Shown here: in pieces, positions 59,955 to 64,000 of the stretch | Layout of the letters: every line of letters begins with the position of its first letter | Position numbering within the stretch: the first letter of the stretch is position 1 | Source: Demequina sp. NBRC 110053 | Lineage (GTDB): Bacteria > Actinomycetota > Actinomycetes > Actinomycetales > Demequinaceae | NCBI RefSeq assembly: GCF_002090095.1 | Contig: NZ_BBRJ01000003.1 | Coordinates: 248,001-312,000, forward strand | Length of the DNA: 64,000 nt | Direction: 5' to 3' | Notes under the pieces: model-generated | What the model saw: only the letters and a program-made list of their open reading frames with translations | Told to the model about the DNA's origin: nothing | Database searches by the model: none | Made by a program: the position numbers and the translations under genes

Positions 59955-60016
59955 GCTTCGACACTAACGCCGGACGGGCGGTCGTGCGTCACCCAAGCAC
60001 CGTTCCTGCGGGCAGC

Positions 60017-60703
60017 TCAGGGATGCTGAACATCGATCACGACCCGGGTGGGATCCTCGAGCCGGAAGACTCGGAAGGGCTGGTCGGAGGACAGCCCCAC
60101 GAAGACCTCCGTCTCGCCTTCGAACACGGAGCCGTAGACGACCTCCTCGACGATCCCGGCGGGATCGGGATCGATCCGGTCGGGGCCCTGGTACTCCTGC
60201 GCTCCGTCCTCCGTCGGGTGGACCACGCCGTCGACCGCGATGCGCAGGAAGGCGTCCCCGTCCAGGTCCACCGGCTGACCCGAGCCAGCAAGGGCGGGCT
60301 CGTCGACGTAGCCGGCCCTCCACCCGGGCTCACCGGGTCCGGCGAGATCGAGCACGATCCGGTCGTAGTCCTCGTGGTAGCCGAACCTGAGGTTGGTGGG
60401 ACTCAGGCGCGCGTCTGCGCTTGCGTCAGCGGTGTCATCCGCGCGGTCCGCCGGGAAGGGAGCCTCGTCCTCGGGCGGCTCCTCGTCCGTGGGCTCGCGC
60501 GTGGTGACGATGGTCTCGGAGGGCCGAGGCGTGGCCGTCGTGACCGAGACGTCTGGCGACGGCGTGACGGTCGCCTCCTCCGTGACCGTGTCGGTGGCGG
60601 TGTCGGTGGTGGTCGAGACCGGCGGCTCCGCGTCCTCGGAAGCGCACCCGGTGACCAAGAGGGTTCCCGCCGCGGTCACGGCGGCCAGGTGGGTGTGTCG
60701 CAT
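60017..60703 (-). CDS. Lipoprotein with AMIN-like C-terminal domain
   Basis: A 228-aa protein. The signal peptide AAVTAAGTLLVTG ends before a Cys (lipobox VTG-C). A Thr/Pro/Glu-rich linker of about 75 residues leads to a domain with LRFGYHEDYDRIVLDLAGPG, GLSSDQPFRVFRLEDPTRVV and IDVQHP. The last blocks are typical of AMIN-like domains, which bind cell-wall polymers. GAGAGGAG precedes ATG 60703. Confidence 0.83.
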   Translation of the reverse strand: MRHTHLAAVTAAGTLLVTGCASEDAEPPVSTTTDTATDTVTEEATVTPSPDVSVTTATPRPSETIVTTREPTDEEPPEDEAPFPADRADDTADASADARLSPTNLRFGYHEDYDRIVLDLAGPGEPGWRAGYVDEPALAGSGQPVDLDGDAFLRIAVDGVVHPTEDGAQEYQGPDRIDPDPAGIVEEVVYGSVFEGETEVFVGLSSDQPFRVFRLEDPTRVVIDVQHP

Positions 60704-60842
60704 GGCATCGCTCCTCTCGCTACTGGCGTGGCGAGCCGGCGCAGACGCGCCGGCGCGTGCGTGCCCTTCGATTCGAACGCGGATGGTGCTTCCATGCAAG
60801 GGCGCTGGCAGGGCGCTCGGTCTGCGACCGCTGGCCGAACGA

Positions 60843-61556
60843 TCAGCCCTCGGCGAGCCGCGTCACACCGTCGAGGATGAGGTCGATCCCCACCTCGAAC
60901 GACGCGCCGAAGCTGTACCCCGGCTGCATCGCATGTTCGGATGCGAAGCGCAGCAGGTGCGGGAACTCCTGCCCGTCGAGCACGTCCTCGAGGGAGCCAG
61001 CAACGTCCTCGGCGTGCGAGTTGCCGTACGATTCGGCCGAGTCGCCAATGGACTGCGCCGCGCCCAGGTAAGCCTCCTGCATCGCGAAGCCGTAGACGAA
61101 CGAGTCCAGCAGCGCATACGCATGAGCGATGCACCACAGCGGCAGCCCGCCGCGCGTGAGCGCGGCGAGCGTCGCTTCGTGATGGCGCAGGAGCTCAGGT
61201 CCCGGATTCGAGCGCGACTCAAGCAGCGGGATCGCCCACGGATGACGGACCAGCGCTTGCCTCGCCGACTCGCAGCGCCGCCGGATCGCCTCGCGCCACT
61301 CGAGTTCCGCGCTCGCCGGCTCCATCTCAGCGATCACCCTGTCCACCATTCCGTCGAGCAGCGCGTCCTTGCTCTCGACGTGGCGGTAGAGCGACATGGG
61401 CTTGGCCCCAAGCTCCGCAGCCAGCGACCGGATGGTCAAGGACTCGAGCCCATCGCGGTCAGCCAGCTCGACGCCCGTCGCGAGAACGACCACCGTGGAC
61501 AGCTTTGCCTTGCTAGGGCGCTGCTTTGGCGCCTCGCTCTGTTCCCTCTTCGCCAC
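60843..61556 (-). CDS. TetR family transcriptional regulator
   Basis: A 237-aa repressor. The N-terminal HTH region is LTIRSLAAELGAKPMSLYRH, then VESKDALLDGMVD. The C-terminal domain is the TetR_C type with WREAIRRRCESARQALVRHP. GGGAG precedes the GTG start. It is divergent from the VOC / dehydrogenase / DUF4386 genes. Two palindromic operators lie between them, so it probably represses both directions until an inducer binds. Confidence 0.9.
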   Translation of the reverse strand: MAKREQSEAPKQRPSKAKLSTVVVLATGVELADRDGLESLTIRSLAAELGAKPMSLYRHVESKDALLDGMVDRVIAEMEPASAELEWREAIRRRCESARQALVRHPWAIPLLESRSNPGPELLRHHEATLAALTRGGLPLWCIAHAYALLDSFVYGFAMQEAYLGAAQSIGDSAESYGNSHAEDVAGSLEDVLDGQEFPHLLRFASEHAMQPGYSFGASFEVGIDLILDGVTRLAEG

Positions 61557-61573
61557 GACTTCTCCCGGATCTG

Positions 61574-61628
61574 TTGACAGTGAGTACTTAGTACGCCTAC
61601 TCTCGAGCCTATCAGGCGTACTAAGTAC
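61574..61628. promoter_or_regulatory. Face-to-face promoters with two TetR operators
   Basis: Operators GTACTTAGTAC (61584-61594) and GTACTAAGTAC (61618-61628) are each palindromic around one base. With flanks they form a larger 15-bp inverted repeat (61584-61598 and 61614-61628). Rightward -35 TTGACA (61574-61579) and -10 TACTCT (61598-61603) flank operator 1. A leftward -10, TAGGCT (complement of 61606-61611), has operator 2 in its spacer, but its -35 is poor. Binding would block both promoters. Confidence 0.75.
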
Positions 61629-61661
61629 GCAAAACTGCGACGCACATGGAGGATCACCACC

Positions 61662-62096
61662 ATGACCGCGAAGTCACAGCAGGACCCCACCGGCGCGACG
61701 CAGCTCCGCCTGGTGGTCCACGCCGAGGACATCGTCGCCGCCCTCGACGTCTACCGAGACGCACTGGGTCTGACCCCCGAGCTCGACCTCACCACCGACA
61801 CCGACGACGGCCCCGCCCGCGTGGTCGTCCTCGATGCCGGCCGAGCGACCCTCGAGCTCATCGACAGTCGCCAGCGCCACCTCATCGACTCGCTCGAGGT
61901 GGGTCGCGACGTCTCCCGGGACATCCGCGTGGGACTCGAGGTCGCCGATGCGCACGCCGCCACCGACCGCGCCCTCTCCGCCGGCGCCGAGCAGGTCGCG
62001 CCTCCCACCCGCACCCCCTGGGGCTCGCTCAACGCGCGTCTCGAGGGACCGGCTGGCCTTCAGCTCACCCTCTTCCGGCAGATCGACCCGGAGTGA
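61662..62096 (+). CDS. VOC (glyoxalase/bleomycin resistance) family protein
   Basis: A 144-aa protein. QLRLVVHAEDIVAALDVYRD and ALGLTPELDL start a VOC beta-alpha-beta-beta-beta module. RATLELIDSRQ and the late GLQLTLFRQ strands complete it. VOC proteins bind metals for glyoxalase, dioxygenase or drug-binding roles. GGAGG precedes the ATG. It is the first gene of the TetR-controlled rightward operon. The substrate is unknown. Confidence 0.83.
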   Translation: MTAKSQQDPTGATQLRLVVHAEDIVAALDVYRDALGLTPELDLTTDTDDGPARVVVLDAGRATLELIDSRQRHLIDSLEVGRDVSRDIRVGLEVADAHAATDRALSAGAEQVAPPTRTPWGSLNARLEGPAGLQLTLFRQIDPE

Positions 62097-62140
62097 TCCG
62101 CCCCGGGCCACCACCCACCACGACACCAAGGAGAACGGCC

Positions 62141-63196
62141 ATGACCGCCACCGCCCGCACCGCCACCACCGAGAACACCCCGCAGATCACCGCGTCGTAC
62201 CCCGTCACCATGACCGCCGCGCTTCACCGGTCCTTCGGTGACGCGCGCTCGTCAGTCGAGATCGCATCGGCCCCCATCCCCTCCCCCGGCCCCACGCAGG
62301 TGCTGGTGAAGGTCGAGGCCGCGGGCATCGCCATCGGCGACTGGCTGACCATGCAGGGCCTGCCGTACATCGCCCGCCCGGCGTATGGTCTCGCTCGACC
62401 CAAGCTGCCGGTCCTCGGCAACGAGGTCGCTGGCACAGTGGTCGCCGTCGGCGACCAGGTCTCCAGCGGCGCCGATGCGTTCGTTCCTGGCGATCGTGTG
62501 CTCGGCTTCGCGCAGGGCGCCTTCGCGCAGTACGCGGTCACGGAGGCCGCTCACCTGGTCCGCACCCCAGACGCCCTAGGAACCGTCGACGCCGCTGCGA
62601 TCCCGGTCTCGGGCCTCACCGCCTACCGGGCCGTGGTCGAGGAGAGCGGCGCCAAGGCCGGCGAGAGGGTGCTCGTGCTGGGCGCCTCAGGTGCGGTCGG
62701 CACCTTCGCCGTCCAGATCGCGAAGGCGCACGGCATGCACGTGACCGCCGTGGCATCGGCGCGGAACGCTGACCTCGTCGCCCGACTCGGCGCCGACCAG
62801 GTGGTCGACTACGCCGCCCAGGATATCGAGGACATGGGTCAGAGCTGGGACGCCGTCATCGACCTCGCCGGCAACCGGCCCGTGCGCTCGCTGCGCCGCC
62901 TGCTCACGGCTCGCGGCACCGCCGTGATCGTCGGCGGCAACGGCGGGCGCGTCACCATGGGCTTCTCGCGCACCATTCGCGCGATGCTGCTCAACCCGTT
63001 CGTGAAGCAGAGGCTGACGATGCTGGTGGCGGGCTCGTCCCAGGCCGGCCTCGCCGCGGTGCGTGACATGGTCGCCTCCGGCGCTGTCATCCCGGTCATC
63101 GACCGCACCTTCCCGCTGTCGCGGTTCGCGGACGCCATGGAGCACATCGGCAGCCGTCACACCCAAGGCAAGTCCGTCATCGTCGTCGACGGCTGA
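62141..63196 (+). CDS. NAD(P)-dependent alcohol dehydrogenase, MDR family
   Basis: A 351-aa medium-chain reductase without zinc-binding cysteines. GroES-like domain: VKVEAAGIAIGDWLTMQGLP, LGNEVAGTVVAVG. Rossmann loop: VLGASGAVGTFAVQIAKAHG. The tail has the FPLSRFADAMEHIGSRHTQG substrate-binding end, and GKSVIVVD closes it. AAGGAGA precedes the ATG. The gene is 44 bp after the VOC gene in the same operon. It may detoxify enones or aldehydes, a guess from family and context. Confidence 0.88.
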   Translation: MTATARTATTENTPQITASYPVTMTAALHRSFGDARSSVEIASAPIPSPGPTQVLVKVEAAGIAIGDWLTMQGLPYIARPAYGLARPKLPVLGNEVAGTVVAVGDQVSSGADAFVPGDRVLGFAQGAFAQYAVTEAAHLVRTPDALGTVDAAAIPVSGLTAYRAVVEESGAKAGERVLVLGASGAVGTFAVQIAKAHGMHVTAVASARNADLVARLGADQVVDYAAQDIEDMGQSWDAVIDLAGNRPVRSLRRLLTARGTAVIVGGNGGRVTMGFSRTIRAMLLNPFVKQRLTMLVAGSSQAGLAAVRDMVASGAVIPVIDRTFPLSRFADAMEHIGSRHTQGKSVIVVDG

Positions 63197-63234
63197 CGCC
63201 CCACGACTGAGCACAACACCGCAGGAGAGAACCC

Positions 63235-64000
63235 ATGCATGCCACTGCCACCAACCGCTCCATCAAGCGCACGAGCCGCGCCGCTGGCGAGCTCTACGCC
63301 GCGATCTTCCTTCTCGCTCCCCTCGGCTTCCTGATCGGCAAGTCGCCCGTCACGAGCCTGGGCGAGGGCGAGTCCGCCACCTTCGCCATCGCGCAGAACG
63401 AGCAGCTGTTCCGGCTCGGCATGCTCGCCGAGGTGGGCGTGGTCGCCATCGAGCTGATTCTCGCTGCGCTGCTGTTCGCGCTGTTCCGCCCGGTGAGCCG
63501 CTCGCTCGCGCTGGGCGCGGCGCTCACCCGCGCCGCCGAGGCCGTCATCCAGGCCGTGAACCTCGTGCCGAGCTTCATCGCCCTGTCCGCCGCGACCGGC
63601 ACGGGCGTGTACGCGGAGATGGCTCTCGCGAGCCGCGAGACCGTCGTCCTCGCGTCGATGGAGGCGTACGAGTTCGGCATCCTCGTGTGGGGCCTCCCCT
63701 TCGCGCTGCACGTGCTGTTCCTCGGGCTCCTCGTCGTGCGGTCGCGACTCGTGCCCGCGGCGATCGGCTGGCTGCTGATCGCCGCCTCTGCCGGCTACTT
63801 CCTTGACTCGCTCGCCCCGATGGTGCTGCCCGGCGCGGCCGGCGTCGCCGAGGCGCTCGTGATGGTGCTCGCCATCCCCGCCGAGCTGTCGTTCGCGGTG
63901 TGGCTGATCGTCAAAGGCGTGCGGCCCGAGAGGTGGCGCGCGCTCGCGGCGGAGCCGGACGGAGCGACGGCCGATGCGCTCGCGGCCTCTCGCGGTCCCG
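63235..64000 (+). CDS. DUF4386-family membrane protein, 3' end missing
   Basis: An open frame from ATG 63235 (MHATATNRSIKRTSRAAGEL) reaches the end of the window without a stop, giving 255 residues. About six membrane helices are visible (YAAIFLLAPLGFLIG, GVVAIELILAALLFALF, GLPFALHVLFLGLLVV, AAIGWLLIAASAGYFL, LVMVLAIPAELSFAVWLI). This matches DUF4386. GGAGAGA precedes the ATG, 38 bp after the dehydrogenase gene. It is the third gene of the TetR-controlled operon. The function is unknown. Confidence 0.82.
   Translation, partial: MHATATNRSIKRTSRAAGELYAAIFLLAPLGFLIGKSPVTSLGEGESATFAIAQNEQLFRLGMLAEVGVVAIELILAALLFALFRPVSRSLALGAALTRAAEAVIQAVNLVPSFIALSAATGTGVYAEMALASRETVVLASMEAYEFGILVWGLPFALHVLFLGLLVVRSRLVPAAIGWLLIAASAGYFLDSLAPMVLPGAAGVAEALVMVLAIPAELSFAVWLIVKGVRPERWRALAAEPDGATADALAASRGP

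Overview
The window comes from a high-GC actinobacterium. Evidence: strong G/C at third codon positions, many GTG starts, the gene order around tlyA, an argCJBDFRGH operon, an rRNA operon whose 16S-23S spacer holds no tRNA, and many TANNNT boxes 6-7 nt upstream of a start codon (leaderless mRNAs). A member of the Micrococcales is the best guess; the sequence alone does not fix the genus. No prophage, insertion sequence or CRISPR array was seen.

Layout. 1-2688 (minus): the 5' end of tlyA, a 56-aa conserved protein, a HAD phosphatase and an RG-rich TPR protein. This is the block seen next to tyrS in mycobacteria. 2746-8758 (minus): one complete rRNA operon (16S-23S-5S) with a terminator and five near-identical tandem promoters, sitting between the TPR gene and tyrS (8846-10111). 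10325-11512: a P-loop kinase and a YbaK-type editing protein, divergent from one symmetric -10 element. 11525-14699 (minus): an overlapping operon for an M20 peptidase, a GNAT enzyme and an enolase-superfamily racemase, matching the N-succinyl pathway that turns D- into L-amino acids. 14938-23442 (minus): the complete arginine operon argC-J-B-D-F-R-G-H with tandem ARG boxes over the argC promoter. 23538-31192 (plus): small oxidoreductases, acetyltransferases, two paralogous NAD-dependent epimerases, a TetR regulator and two lipoproteins. 31224-36059: pentose phosphate enzymes (transaldolase divergent from SDR-zwf-gnd). 36087-44685: mainly membrane and housekeeping genes (DUF202 pair, YnfA, macrodomain, NAGPA-type lipoprotein, Na+/H+ antiporter, a radical SAM protein behind a perfect SOS box, GNAT, ACT protein). 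44734-47340 (plus): a secreted Gly/Asn repeat protein, an ECF sigma factor and a membrane anti-sigma-like protein. 47348-52698: a small conserved protein, two CNNM/CorC transport proteins and a MetP/MetS sodium symporter. 52926-59954: a DUF222-HNH protein, an NTF2-like protein, a zeta-like kinase, a transglutaminase-like protein, an Asp-nucleophile hydrolase and nicotinate phosphoribosyltransferase. 60017-64000: an AMIN-like lipoprotein, then a TetR regulator divergent from a VOC / alcohol dehydrogenase / DUF4386 operon, with paired palindromic operators.

Across the window the 9-mer GCCGATGCG (or its complement) occurs about 40 times by eye, in genes and intergenic gaps and on both strands. 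That is far above what base composition predicts. It is the most unexplained global signal here.
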